From Moringa oleifera (lineage: Eukaryota > Streptophyta > Magnoliopsida > Brassicales > Moringaceae), in the NCBI GenBank assembly GCA_021397835.1, contig JAJFZO010000028.1:2276001-2340000 (forward strand): a stretch of DNA of 64,000 bases, written 5' to 3'. The position numbers and the translations under genes were made by a program. This document shows, one piece after another, positions 23,513 through 36,920 of this stretch. The notes beneath the pieces are model-generated. The model made no database searches and had not been told where the DNA came from. It was given only the letters and a program-made list of their open reading frames with translations. How positions within the stretch are numbered: position 1 is the first letter of the stretch; every line of letters starts with the position of its first letter.

Positions 23513-26500
23513 ACATTTATGATGGTTTCAAAGAGACTATCATAAATGTTTTACTTTTTTTTTCCTTTTTATGATGGTTTTAATAGGTCATGATAATTCT
23601 ATGATGGTCTTAAATGCCTGTTATAAAAATATATCATTGTTTCTCCTTTTTTTACTAATATGTGTTGATGGGCCTCTTTATGCATAACCTTGATATTAAT
23701 CATTTTTAGAGCCTCTTCATTTGGTTCTCCATTAAGCAACCTTAGATTTTTATTTGAACTACTAGAATCTAGTTTTTTGTCTGGATTAATTCAATTATTG
23801 CACCTTTTCAAGATGATGAGATAAATGTCTATTAGATTGAGATTGACACAAAAGAAGATCTTGTCTTTTTAAATGATTTAAATAATGCATTAATAAATAT
23901 TGATGATAATAAGGGAATATACGAGATAAGCTAAATTTTCACAATAAAACTTGTTTTTTATGACGGACATTTATGACCATTATAAAAATGGTTATAATAG
24001 GGTGGCTTCAAAGATCGTCATAAAAAACTACTATTTTTGTGAAAAAAAATTATGTTAAGGGAAAGAATCGACCCCACTCACTCTCGGAGAAACACATAAT
24101 ATGCTAACCATTTGATTAAATAAGAAACTTGCTTTTTATTTTGCTTTCGATTATTCCTAAAACCTTTAGATTAGATATTTTAAAAGAAAATGCAAGAGGC
24201 CAGATCACCTAGAGAAAGTTGTTACATAATTGTTTTGTTATTTTTATAAAAGGTTTAGTTAAATTATTTTGAATAAAACACCCCTCTTGATTAATCAAAT
24301 AACACATAAACCATTCAATCAACAAACATCTGAGTAGTAGTTTTGTCCTAGAAAAAATTATTAAGAGTGAGCACAGTCTGCTACTATTCTTACTTATCTC
24401 CAGTACTCACTCACTTAAATCTTTTACGTAGGTTTCCTCATTCTTTGACAAATACCACTACGAAAAGCAAAAATCCTTCTCCTTCAATGTCACATAATTG
24501 ATGAAAACTTTCAAGCTTTGAAAAATTTTGTGAAAAAGGATCATGAATTATTGAATTGTTGCATTGAAGCAAGGAAAATGGCAATTTTGTCCATCTTTAA
24601 AACCTAGTCTCACACTATGATTGTTGTTTTACCACTTTTACAATTCTAACAAATTTTATCAAAAAATTGGTTTACGATTGATTTGTTAGCAGGATATACA
24701 TATTTTGATATGTAATAAAACTTAGCTTATGATTGATTAAAGTATCCATCGCAAACTTAGTTTCCAGTATTAATTTTTTCTTCCATTCCTCTTTTTTGTT
24801 AGTAATTGACATTAATTTGATGATTGATTGACTCCTTCACTGCTTCGTTACTGGTTTTTGAGTTTGTTTTCCTTGGGTTTAGACTTGTCTTATTTTCGAT
24901 ACTTCAAACCGTTACCCTTAGCATGGTCTCCATTCTCCCTAGCTACATCCTTCAATCTAGCGAGCTATAGTATACTGTCTTTTTAGGTTGAAGATTATAC
25001 ATCAAATTTTTCTTAAAAATTTGCTAGATAGCTAGGTAGGACATGTTTAAAAGAATTATTGATTCATTAACACTTTTATTTTGTTTGAAGGGCCCAAGAA
25101 TTATTCTTATATGTTCATCAGGTTATGCAAATAGGGAATTTCCTAAGAGGTTTGATGGCAAAAATCAACATTAAGGAAATAAGGTCACGATGAAAGTATT
25201 TTGTTAACACAAGGTGCTATTATTTTCCATTATTTGTAGAAAAATTAAAGCACCTAACAATTGAAATTCTAAATTTAATGGTGAAATAACAATTTAATCT
25301 GCCACAGTAAGTTCTTATGAAAAATAACATTGCATGAAATGTCAAAAAAGTTAGAATTATTTTTGGTAATTACTTTGGACCTTATGAGTTAAGAACACTT
25401 TCATTATTTCGGACCATGGCATTTATATGACTAGCTAGAAAACAACAATTTTGATTAGTTCCATTAAGAGATTGCCCTTTTAGTTGAATAGTTTGATTAA
25501 TTTTGTCTCATTCTCTTTTTTAGAGACAGAAAAAGATGCAATAATCCAAAGTAAGATTTTTTACCCTAATTGCTTTTCCAAGACATATCTCATTTGGTTA
25601 TTTATCATCTTTTGCTTTTCTTGTTACAAATAGATTTCATTGGGAATTAATGGTTAATGATATGGCATCACAGATAGTATATCATTTGGATTCTTTGGGT
25701 CACGAAGTAGGACTTGATCTAAAAAAAAAAATTGTAACCATGTAAGTATAAGTTTTACTTTATGCCTTTTATTTATTGGTTGCGTTATTAATTCTAAATA
25801 CTACATGTTTTTAAAGGTTTATTGACTATTGATATAGGGGTTTTCAAATGTTTCATGTGAGATCAAATATTACATGGCAACAAATTGAAGTGAGTTCATT
25901 TTGTTTTTGCATTATTAATAAGATTGAAAATGATATGTATTAATGATTACATTTCTATATATATAGGAACCGATTCAAAAAGGTGGTATAGAGTGTGGAT
26001 ATTTTGTGCTTCGGTTTATGAAGGAAATAATTGAAGATCCAAAGATTCTTTGTAAGAAGGTTATATTGTTTATTTCATTTACATATTAAATGTTTCATAT
26101 TTACAATGATATCAAATTGATTATGTTTTCTTCTTTTCTGTTTTAATCTTAAAATTCAACGGTAAGGATATATATAGTAATGAAGAAATTGATGAAGTAT
26201 GTGATGAATGGGCTATGCATATACAACAGTTACTGTCATGGCTAGGTATGTAATCCTTGTTGGCTCATTAATGGTTGTGTTTTAATTATGTGTTGTTTGG
26301 TTGGTTAAATTCAAGTATGATGGAATAATTTTATTTATTAAGCCCTTTGCCAATTCTATCCATTTAGCAATTGCCAATTTTGTTCATTGAGCCCTTTGCC
26401 AAGGGAAGATGACAAAATTTTGTAAAGATCATATTAAAGAAGTTGGTAGAGCAAAGAACAAGTAGAATTACTAAAGCCTGCAAGCGAAATAATAAACACG

Positions 26501-27454
26501 TTCATGATTAGTTAATTTTCGCATTTAGTGTTGCATTACAAGAAGTTACACTTTTAACATCTAGATATATGTAAGGAACTAAAATAAAAAACTATAATAA
26601 TATTAATCAAATATACTTCATATATGAGTTGCAAGAAGTTACATTTTTGACATCTAGATGCATTCCTAACCTTTTATTATGTTTGATTTTCAAGCTTTAT
26701 TACAGTTATATATTTATTTAATTTGATATGTAAATTACTCATATATTTAATAGAGATGATCTAATAATATATCTTTTCTATAACTATTGCAGGAGTAACA
26801 CATCATTAATTCACTGGGCATCTTTTGATGTAACGGTAGAACATGGCAGTGTAGATGACATATTTGTGTAACTTAATTTGTAGATATTTTGTTTACTTTT
26901 TATGCTAAATATTATTATGCTTTATAAAATGACAATATTTTTACATATAACTATATTTAGCTTTTGTTGTTTGATATTATTTGTACTATTTGACTGTTAT
27001 AATTGCAAAAATAAAATATAAATATTAATTAATTAACTAAAATTATAAAAAAATAATTTTTTATGATTAATTAATAAAAAATATAATAAAAACACAATTA
27101 TGACGATCACAAAGACCATCATGAATAAGAGGAGATTTTTTGTGACGATCATAAAATCTTCATGGGTAAGTAAAGGCTTTTCATGATGGTCATGAAGACC
27201 ATCATTAATAAGTGAAGGCTTTTTATAATTGCCTATGATGAACCATCATAAGTTATTTATGACGATCCATTAAAACTGCCATTAATGCTACAATTTTTTT
27301 ATGATGGGCCAAAACCGTCAAGAATTTATGATAGTCTTTTAGATCATCATTAAGTTTTCTATGTCATCACTTATAATGATAGTTTCTTGATTGTCATAAA
27401 AAGATTTTTATGATGGGCATTGTCCATCATAAAAGGCTTGTGTTTCTTATAGTG
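23511..27454 (+). mobile_element. CACTA element 3 (decayed)
   Basis: Both ends are packed with the motif TTATGATGGTC / GACCATCATAA (about 23,515-23,650 plus 23,955-24,030, and 27,100-27,440). The right end is TTTCTTATAGTG, that is CACTATAAGAAA on the minus strand. The matching left CACTA terminus was not found: the repeat array starts straight after repeat copy 2, so that end may be deleted. A Ulp1-like protease remnant lies inside. The right flank does not continue repeat copy 2, so this was not a simple insertion into it. Confidence 0.65.
25631..26250 (+). pseudogene. Ulp1-like (C48) protease remnant of CACTA element 3
   Basis: Three pieces show the C48 catalytic order. 25,650-25,738: HWELMVNDMASQIVYHLDS, with His and then Asp in an LDSLG context. 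25,967-26,057: IQKGGIECGYFVLRFMKEII, with the catalytic Cys after the ECG signature. About 26,160-26,245: YSNEEIDEVCDEWAMHIQQ. Splice-like AG/GT signals separate them. It differs in sequence from the Ulp1 remnants of elements 1 and 2, so it belongs to another CACTA family. No complete open frame remains. Confidence 0.7.
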
Positions 27455-28545
27455 TTTGGAAGTGATTCAAAAGAGGATAAGGAAAACGAAGAGGATGACT
27501 TTAAAGATGATGATTAGTTAATTTTTATCTTTTGCATTAATTGTTTAAATTAATCTCTAGGTACATAATGAAGTATTTGATATGTAATGATTGAATTATT
27601 TATTCTATTATTAGATGTGCAAATTTTAAATATCATGTGTTGATGGATTATTATTTTTTTAAAATGTTCTTAGCATGTATTTTAAGTAGTTTTAGATCAA
27701 ATTTTAAGGAAGATCCTACCAAATTTTTCATAGGAATTTATCTTCAATTCTCAATTAGGCATTAACATATCAATACAATTAAATGAGAGGATAAGGAAAA
27801 CGTGGTGACTCGAGAGGAAAAGGTCATGACACTCATAGTTCTTGATTATATCAGGCTAATGTCGTAGCTACATGATAGGTTAGACTTACATCATAGGCAC
27901 CAGATGCTTTGCCGAGTTCTACAAGCTTTTTGGGATTGCTTGTACAAGCATGTCTACTTGTGAGAGTTTTAGAGCATGGATAGACAACAAATTTATATAA
28001 ACAATGACATGTAAGTGTTGACAATTATTTTCAATGCTTGTATCATTACTTTTGTAAGTTACACTAATGCATTTGATTTATTTGTTTCCTTTGATAGCAT
28101 TGAGCCATCTACTAAATGTTTAGTAAAGATATACAAGATTTCTTAAAAAAAGGTTGATTTATTTAAGCATATGTGGAAGGCAAATTCTTCGTAATTCAAG
28201 GACTTTTACCATGAGGAATTTAAGGTACATTAATTATTTGTGAAAAAATGAAATGTTACACTTTATTATATTGACTTATCATTTGTTATTATAGAAATAT
28301 TTTGTATGGGATGAGGCAATCAATGACAAAATGAGAGCCATTTGGAGGCTAAAGCCATTAAGCGATATACTACTTTAATGTATTCTTTGTTAACATGAGG
28401 CAAGAAGTAAGCCACAATTCATCCTAGAAAACATATGGGAGCAGTAGCAATTTCAATGGAATTACCTAGAGTATAAGGAGAACTGTGACACCTTCAGAAA
28501 TCAATGGAGCAAAACAAGTGGAACTTCATGCTTATGGTACGTATA
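27455..28545 (+). pseudogene. En/Spm-type transposase (Ptta/En/Spm plant transposase) remnant
   Basis: About 28,195-28,235 reads KDFYHEEFK. After an acceptor the next exon (from about 28,294) reads KYFVWDEAINDKMRAIWRLK. Around 28,418-28,540 it reads ENIWEQ-stop-QFQWNYLEYKENC and DTFRNQWSKTSGTS. This is the conserved region of the plant transposase (Ptta/En/Spm) family found next to tnp2 in CACTA elements. A frameshift follows WRLK and stops are present. It starts outside the right end of element 3, so it probably belongs to a second, older element into which element 3 was nested or against which it was rearranged. Confidence 0.6.
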
Positions 28546-29730
28546 ACATTTAATTTACACAAATTGGAATGAAAATGGTAAAAGAGTTATGTAGCATTAA
28601 CATATTTCTAATTATAAGTGCTTCTAATAAAAACATGAGGTTTAATTTTTATCATGACTTTTAGTACTTATTGCGCATTAAGGATGTTTATTAAATATAT
28701 AATGCCATGCCAGATTTGAATGTAAATAATGATGTGAAAAAATGTATTGTTCTACTTATTTGATGTATTGTTACGGATGAAGGATTTATGAAATACAAGT
28801 GTCAACAAACCTTTTATTGTGAAAAAAGAACATAAGTTTTTTCTTTATTTTCATAAATTTTTTGCTCAATTATGCATAAAAAAAAATCTTAGATCGAAAC
28901 TCTACTTCAATAATAAAATATTAATAATTTTTTTAAAAAAATTGTCACATAAATTCTTTTGCGCTCTCTTAGAACATGTGAAGAAGAAAGTCATAAACTA
29001 TGAAGCCAAAGAATTACCAATTAAAAAGACGAGCCAAAATATTTTAAGTTGTCATTTTTCATGAATTTTTCTTTTGGACAGGTTTTGTTCAATTTATAAT
29101 ATGTGTCATGAAAAATAGTATTTTGTTCTTAACTTTGGAGATTTTATCATAGATTCTTGATCATATTGTGTGAGGTTTCAAAATGAGATATTTTCTTACT
29201 TTTTCCTTCTTTATACCATCTTATATATAAAATAACAAAAAATTAGTTACAATTATTTGGTTCTTAACTACCAAAAACTTTAACAAGTGACCTTTAGCAT
29301 GCTATGTGATCCTTATCATGAGCATTACATGCTTCCATTGAAATTTTTTTCATTGTTTTTTTAATTTTGTTATTATTTTTGCCACATGTGATGCATATTA
29401 TTATTCTAGTGATCGCTAGAACATCTTTTTAACTCAATCATTTAGAATCATAAGTATGTGAAAAATGCAAATTTTCAAGGAATAGAAAAAAATGTGATAC
29501 ATTGGTCATGTACAATATCCAAGCAATGAGAGAAAATATCATTTGACAAGAGTAGGTAGAATGTAGGAAGAATATATAATAGAGGTAGTAAAGGGATAGT
29601 GGCTTACACAATCAGTTTGAAAACGCTGAATTCGTTACCTTAGGCAATACCTTTTTTTTTTAAAGCCAATTTTAGGTTGATTTTCATACAAGATTTTGTT
29701 GAAGTCTTCTAAGCAAAATATTTCTTCACA
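28546..29730. other. No gene recognised
   Basis: Very AT-rich. The Lys/Phe-rich frame at 28,819-29,064 carries no known motif. Confidence 0.45.
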
Positions 29731-29734
29731 ACTT

Positions 29735-31460
29735 ACAAGTTAATTTGATTAGGTAGTTCAAATCCATGCTGGACAAAATTAATATACCATCAAAGAATAT
29801 ATTGTTTACCATATAAGGGCTATTATTATTTGAAGTCCAATTCCCATTATGATATTTTAGGAACACAAGAATTTTCTTCAACACTGAATCTTCTTCCTAA
29901 TGACACTAGGGCAAAGTTTCTAATTGCATGCCCCTCATTAACTCTCTGTTTCCCCTTATAAAGTTACCTTTAGCAAAGTGTTGTCCATTGTTTTTTCTTT
30001 AGTAACTCATATAAAGGGTAGACCTATTTTTCTTCTTCTAATATTTTCCATTTAAATCTTGAGGAATGGTAACCTCAAAAGCCAACAGTGCTTCTATTAC
30101 ATATACTTAGAAAAAAAAGGAAGTTAGCCTTGTGTTAAGTTCATACTAGTGTGAGATAATAATGAATGAAGAATAAGAGGATCTCATGTCATCTTTGGAT
30201 GCTTTTTGTTTCTTTTTTTTTCAAAAATATTCTCATTGGAGGTAAGATTGGAAAATTAAGATGCTAGGTTTTCAATTGGACAAACAATTTTATCTTATTG
30301 TTATCCAAAATTTTTCAAGTGGTTATTCTTTTGATGAGAACATATTAGTGACTAGCTATGATGCCTTAAGTTACATACGACGTAACGTAGTTGGGAGAAC
30401 TACCAATGTGTTGCCATGACTTGCAATGGAGTTAAGGAAATATGACCTTGATCGACATAATTCTAGCACTTGTCACATATTCTTGCATAATCGATGTCGT
30501 CAAATTCCAATGTTAGCTAATATTACCAATTTGAGCCCTTGTCAATGTATATATGTGCCATAAATTCCTTTATAAATTTTTTCCCTACTATTATTTGTTG
30601 CTTCTATGAAATCAATATGCCTTCAAATCATAATCATAGTTTCTGTGACAAAGCATCTGAAAAAAAATAAAAAATCTAATGGTTAATTTCTAGATACTAT
30701 GTTTGTAACTTTCAGATCCTAGGAAAATATCTTTATTTTCCATATATTGCTTGATATCATAGTACCAAGATTTTTTGTTTGTTCACTTATACACATGCAA
30801 TAAGCTAGTAGGTCTCATTTTTCAACTTTGATTGGTTGAATCTATTTTTAGAAATCCATATAAACATCATAACTATTGTTGGTAACATATTAGTCAATTG
30901 ATAATTTTCTTTCAACACATAATGAAATAAGATTGCCTAAAAAAACTTTAATTGACTGTGTTAGGTATTAATTATAGGAGATAAATGTTAGGTCTCTTAT
31001 TTTCGATTCCCCATTTATTTGATGAATTATTGATAATGAGTTCTTAAATACTAGAAGCTTATTTGTACATGTCATTATTACTTGAATACCCATGACACAT
31101 GCTTCATATTGTAACTACCTTATTTGAGAAATCAAAAAAGAGCTCAATGATTAAAAAAAAAAAAAAGTAGACTTGTTTTAAACAAAAATCAATAACAGTC
31201 CTACTTCTATGCGCCAAATCATTATATGAATTAAAAAGTAGCATAATCAACATTCCTTCAACTGAAGATAGATCTTTCTTTAATGTGGAAAAGAAATCTA
31301 TATCTTCATCTAAAAGATTAATAAACATTTCATAGTTTCATAATCATGTAGTATTTTGATTGATTAAATATCAACAATTTAAATTCTCTATATTACCTTT
31401 CTAGTAATGTAGACATCATCACATAATAATAATTAAGTGATGACTTTACTTAAACATCTC
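29735..31460 (-). mobile_element. Ty3/gypsy retrotransposon pol remnant (RNase H and integrase)
   Basis: Reading down the minus strand, pol segments come in the expected order. RNase H: the open frame 31,328-31,104 (NLLDEDIDFFST, SYNDLAHRSRTVIDFCLK) followed by EACVMGIQV, KLLVFKNSLSIIHQINGESK near 31,100-30,970, and LFHYVLKENYQLTNMLPT. Integrase zinc region at about 30,510-30,420: YARICDKC..YVDQGHIS. Late integrase at about 30,110-30,060: VYVIEALLAFEVTIPQ, then GPYMVNNIFFDGILIL and SSMDLNY at about 29,820-29,750. The pattern of VYG-MEAVLP-EVEIP and GPY-GGALIL-MDG is that of plant gypsy elements with polypurine-rich late integrase. It is full of frameshifts and stops. LTRs were not found. Confidence 0.6.
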
Positions 31461-32327
31461 ATAAAGAGAAGTTTAGTGTATAATTACTCAAAATTAAAAT
31501 CAATGTCTCATGCACTTTGCTATTTTCTATGTCTTTTATCTCCCCTTGATCCTTTTTTAGGTTCATTTGATGAAATAAAATATATGAGACATGAGGAGCA
31601 GAGACAATCATACTAACACGAATGCAGGAGAAAAGTGGAATTTTTAGAGCCATCTTTAAGCTCCTTTATTAGTTTATAAACTGAGGATCTAGTCTACTAA
31701 GACTTAGACCTCATCATCATCCAAGGAAGCCATCTTAAACTTTCTTTTATTAGCTTGGGCTTGCCCATATTAGTTTTTTTCTTCCTCATTAGTGTTGACA
31801 TGCTCATGGACTCGATTTTTCTTATCATGAGAGGAGCAATAAAGATTGGCTATGCAACAATAGGATGGGAAAGATCCCTAGCTTGGGACTAAGACCTCCT
31901 AGTGCCATTTAAGGTCCATCCATGGTTGTGTCTTCCGTTAGCTTAGGTCAAGACATCAAACTATTCCTACAGAAGAATGACACCATTTACAAACCAAAAA
32001 AAGATAGAAGTTAGCACTAAAAGGAGAACAAGCATGCAAGGAAAAAGGTTAACCATGATCTACAATGTTAAACCCTTCATCCTTAAATTTAGGCTAATAA
32101 ATGTCTTTATCTTAAAATAACCCTAAGCATTGAAAAAAAAAAAAAGAGATCTTACCTTTATAAGACTAATGTGGATTGCCTAATGCATTAAGCAACATGA
32201 ACTCGCCACAGAACACTCTCATATAGGGCTCCAGGTGGGGAAGCTTTAAGAAGATAAAGTAATGAGGCCTTTGGTAGGTGAGTTTTGAGAAGATTGAGCA
32301 GTGAAACTCTTAATGGGAGAGCCTTAA
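31461..32327. other. No gene recognised
   Basis: Probably more decayed retrotransposon sequence, given the pol remnant next to it, but no motif could be assigned. A poly(A) run lies near 32,130. Confidence 0.35.
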
Positions 32328-32694
32328 GGGCCTATTTGATTGTGTTCTAGTTTCTTTGTTTTAGAAAATTATTTTTCAAAATAAATTTTACGAATTATTT
32401 TTTTAAAAAGAAAAAAACTTGTTTGATAATATTATTTTTAAAACAATGTTTTAAAGTTCTTTGAAATAATTAATAATTACAATAATGCCATTAATGAAAA
32501 CATTTCTTTTGCAAAATTTAAAAAAAAAAGGAGCAAAAACAACTTTAGGATTTTCTCTCTTTTTTGTTTTTAAAATTAAAAAACAAAATTATTTTAAGAA
32601 TTAACTTTTATAAAACAATTTTATCAAACAATTTTTTGATTTTTGGTTTTAAAAAAAATTATTTTTAGAATAGATATCAAACAAGCCATTAATT
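32328..32694. mobile_element. MITE-like element
   Basis: The left end GGGCCTATTTGATTGTGTTCTAG and the right end (minus strand GGCTTGTTTGATATCTATTCTA) are imperfect inverted repeats around about 330 bp of A/T-rich sequence. No coding capacity is present. TTAA or TAA occurs on both flanks. The GGGCTTGTTTGGTA-like end is common among plant hAT-type MITEs, but the flank does not show an 8-bp duplication, so the superfamily is open. Confidence 0.55.
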
Positions 32695-33539
32695 TTTGTG
32701 ATTAAAATCAGAGTAAAATCAACTTTTGACCAAGTGATTGAACAAGTATGGATGGATAACCATGAGGATCCTAGTCGTTGGAAGAAAAAGGACCCAAGAT
32801 CTTGAAGTTAGACATTAACTTCCTAGGATGGGTATAAATATCCAAACTTCTATCCTTTATAAGAAGAAAAGATCTCTCTAACCTTAAAACTAAAAAAGGA
32901 TTATGAGCTGATATATCATAAATTTATAACCTTAACCGTGCCCTTACGGTGCTTTTTTAAACAAAATGAAAGTTGGATTATACGTTTCATGACCTAGATT
33001 GCATAACATGATCATTAATACTATTATGAAACACTGATTGTTTGAGGTGAATTGGATGAGACTTATGTTTATATTCATGACAAAGGTAGTTCTGGGAAAT
33101 AACACTGCAACCTTAACCTAACTTTGAGAGATTCCTTGTCAACATATAACTACCGTTACTTTTATCCTATATTAGTAGGATTAAGTTTAGCCTCTATAAT
33201 GCTGTTAAGGGTAGTATTGTCTTTGTTTATACTAAAAATCCTAAAGCCTTAAAAGGAAAAGCAAGCTAGACAATATCCCAACCAAGAACAAGAAACAAGA
33301 ACGTAAAGAACATAAAAAAGAATGAGACTAGAGAAACTCAATTAAGAAGAAATCAAAATGAGTTGTCTACTTTGCCCAATGGGTTTAGTTGTAGATGTTG
33401 GCTATAGCAGTATGGTCAAGGCAACTTCAATATGAAAGCAAATTCTCTAGAATTCAGCATATGCTCTATAAGTATGGTAAAATCCTGTGGAAAAGAATTA
33501 TTATGCAATATATATTAAGTTATATTTGCCAAATGTGAC

Positions 33540-33860
33540 ACTTTACTAATAAAGGTTTTACAACCCCACCAGCCTTTATAAACTCTTTACTTATACACTT
33601 TCAAGGCACCTTAGAGATGCATTTTAGAAATTTTAACTTTAACCTCATTTTTCTTTTATATGTATAAGCTAAACATAGTAAAAACCTCTAGGTGATCCAA
33701 TCTTTGAGGCTTCTAACTCCATATCTCTTTTGGAGTTTTTAGGCCTATAACTTTAGGACGTAATCTTTTTGCAAGATATATGGTTATGATGATAGCTTTA
33801 CCTCAAAATGTGTTGCTTAGGTCAGTTTGGAAGAGCGTGCATTTAACTTATTTATTAATA
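33540..33860 (-). pseudogene. Ty1/copia integrase remnant
   Basis: Minus-strand frames read VKCTLFQTDLSNTF, then ILQKDYV, VIGLKTPKEIWS, KPQRLDHLEVFTMF and, after frame changes, VYKGWWGCKT. This parallels the copia integrase stretch running from the LPKSFWAEA region through the LKTPMEVWSGKP motif to GVKGYKLW. Multiple stops are present. It lies below a segment with copia-like pre-integrase sequence, in the order expected for a minus-strand element. Confidence 0.5.
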
Positions 33861-34351
33861 TCTAATTCTTCGTCTATTTAACCTAGTATGTTGTAGAGTC
33901 TCTTGATTGATTTGTGCCTTACAGTATCATTTTCATTATTGAATTTATCAACTATAGTATTATAGACTTTTAATTTATTACTTATTCTTAAAACTTTTAA
34001 CTTCTCTCCATTATTCTTCATTAAAGTTTTTCAATTCCACTCTTAAAACAAAAAAATTTGACATTTAATAGATAAATTCAAAATATTTAAATTAAGTAAT
34101 ACTATGAATAAGAAATACTATACACCTCTATATGTTAGAGTTTTTTTCCAAGCCTTAGAGATCAACATGGACATAATCCAAAACTCCCCTTTATTTGTTA
34201 ATTCCATGCTTATTTAGGCTTATTCTACTTACCTAAGATGCATTACTTATAAAGCTTAAGTGGTTTTTTTTTTTTTTTTTGTCCACCTACTAACCTTATT
34301 TACTCAATCCTTAGAGTATTTTTTCATTAACTTTCCCTAATCTTCTATGTC

Positions 34352-34685
34352 ATGATTCAAACTTGCATTTATTTCCTTCAACTGCACTTGTTGCCTTACC
34401 AATACTTTTTAGGCCTTATAGCACATGAGAGACATTATTTCTATACCCCTTTCCATTGGCTCTACAATTACAACCAAAGAGTGCAATGAATTGGGTTTTT
34501 CTAAATAAATTTTAACTAATGATTCAAACTTGCATTTATTTCCTTCAACTGCACTTGTTGCCTTACCAATACTTTTTAGGCCTTATAGCACATGAGAGAC
34601 ATTATTTCTATACCCCTTTCCATTGGCTCTACAATTACAACCAAAGAGTGCAATGAATTGGGTTTTTCTAAATAAATTTTAACTA
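34352..34685. repeat. Perfect 167-bp tandem duplication
   Basis: Bases 34,352-34,518 and 34,519-34,685 appear identical by eye, starting ATGATTCAAACTTGCATTTA and ending AAATTTTAACTA. In a region where other repeats are strongly diverged, identity implies a very recent duplication or an assembly artefact. Confidence 0.92.
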
Positions 34686-34956
34686 CTTAGCTCTAATATC
34701 TTACTTATCTTAACTAGATAGCAAGTAATTTAAAAAAAAAAATCATAGAATATAAAAAGTGAGAGGGCAAATATTTGAATTTTACATGGTTTGATGACTT
34801 TGTCAATGTACATGCCTCTAAGCAACCTACTTGCATATTTGACTTCTTTGTCGTTGAATAGTCTTTAGCTCTTAAGAGTCAAGCTTTACTCCTTAGATGA
34901 CTTTCTTCACCTTTTTACAAAGTTATTTCAATATAAGATTTGCAAACAATAGAATA

Positions 34957-36920
34957 AGCTCCCATTAAAGGTGGATGAATACAAATTGATTCTTTGTACT
35001 AACGAGTTTGCTTAATAGAATGAGTGAGTTAAAGTTAGAGAGCCATGAATAAGTTGAGAAATGGTTCTTAAAATGTTTGAGGAGTATTGTTCAAATCTTT
35101 GAAAATTTATTTCAACTTTGATTTGCAAAACTAGTCAACAAACATAAACGAACCTATTTTATGTGTAGTTTTAGTGTCATTATTGTTTTTTGACAGCATC
35201 AAAACAACAAGCTATTACTTCACATAAATTTGAAATAAGGGGTCTTTCAATAATATCAGTATGCAATCTCAGATAGTAAGCTTTTAGGTGACACTGCTTT
35301 GATGGATGGTGTTTCTAGCACATTGGATTAATGGCGTTACCAGATCAAGTGATATAAAGTCCCTTTAGGTGACACCACTTCTCTTGGTAGTGTTTCTGCT
35401 ACACTTGACATTTGACACTCCCATAATATGTAGTGACATTGATTACTTAGCTTATAGACTTTTTATTTTGATATAATTTTAGAAACTAAGTTTATCTTTT
35501 TGAAAATCTTTGTTCTCACAATCAAATAAACTCATGTTTTCAAAATAATTTTTGAAAGAAAGATTTTGATAAGAGATATCCCTTTACATGTTGTGTACAT
35601 GCAACCAATACTTAGGACTAGCTAAATTATGAATAAAGCCTATAGATCTTCTCTTAGGAGCTTGCCTTTTGCTTCTTCAATGTTTGCATAGTTTAATTCT
35701 ACCAGTGACTTTATCTTAATGCACTTGAGATCTTCTTATTGGTTTTTATGAGTACATAACTAAGCTTAGCTACATAAACAAACTTCAACCATTAGTTTTT
35801 ATGACTTGCTGCTGCCAATATATCTCATCAAATTATAAGATTATTGATTTCTTAAAGGTTTTTCAATCACATAAGGCAAGACTTTATGATAACTAAGGAG
35901 TTTCTCATCACTCTTAAGATCCTTCTTTCAATTTGTATGTATATCCCTGATTGTCTAAAATTTTTCAAAGAATTCAATTGTTCTTTCCATGTGGCACATT
36001 CCTAAGCTCTTTAGTACTTTAGTATTGTCATCATACATCTTGATTGGTGCTAAGCTAATCCTAACTATTAGATAAAAGTATTACCTCCCATAAAGACCTT
36101 ATTTTGCTTACAAGTTTGATACTCAACATAAAAAAGAGTGTTATTAATCTTCTTATGTTCTTCCTCAAGAGCAATCTTTTGTTATTCATATATTTTCTTT
36201 ATTCTTTGATCTTTATAACCAAAATTACTTGAGCATTAAGGTTTCCTTCACTTGAACTTAGTTGTGCCAATCTTCTACAAGAACTTCATAGTTGGTAGTC
36301 TAGCCCTTAGATATGTGAATAATGTTGTGATACAAATAAACTTAACTTATGGACTATATACCTGTAAAGAAAATACCATTGCCTAAGAAGATTTTGCCTT
36401 TCTAAAACTCATAAAATTATGAAGTTAAAACAAGAGTATCAAGTCTTTCTTTCATGTCATACTACTATTAAAGGCCATCTAGATATAAAATAAAATGAAA
36501 TGGCATGGTTATGGTTACCACAAACCTATTATGTGCAAAAGATTTTAAGAATACTTTGTTACAAATTTTATAGGGACTAGAAATTATGTCTTCATAATCA
36601 ATCCTCTCTCTTAAACTTTGGTTTAATGGAATCAAATGTAGAAGTGTCATATTCTATCCTAAACTTATTTATAACTAAGAAATAAAAGGGTGACTCACTC
36701 ACAAAATTGTTTCTTTCTCGGTTGCTAGCACATATACATCAAAATTACTTATAGATTTAGAGTTTTCTAGTTGTTATATAGGTTTTTTACGTCAATTCTT
36801 GTTAATGTGAATTCTTTAATTCTTAAATTCATATGGATGATCCAATTGGTCTTTAAAATGGTCGTTGATAAACGTTAAACAGGGTCATTCAGTTGGGATC
36901 ACTTCTTTCATTATGCAATA
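34957..36920 (-). repeat. Segment copy A (copia-like, about 1.96 kb)
   Basis: This segment is repeated, in the same orientation, at 46,534-47,833 plus 54,122-54,787. Minus-strand reading near 36,090-35,960 gives LGLA then IKMYDDNTKVLKSLGMCH, which resembles the stretch before the copia GAG-pre-integrase domain. The frame at 36,650-36,468 (GIDYEDTFSP-like RIDYEDIISSPYK) is only a weak match. It is non-coding now. It keeps an uninterrupted version (36,262-36,285) of the site where CACTA element 2 sits in copy B. Confidence 0.7.

Noticed and set aside
28819..29064. Lys/Phe-rich 81-residue frame
   Set aside because: Expected by chance in very AT-rich DNA; no homologue recognised.
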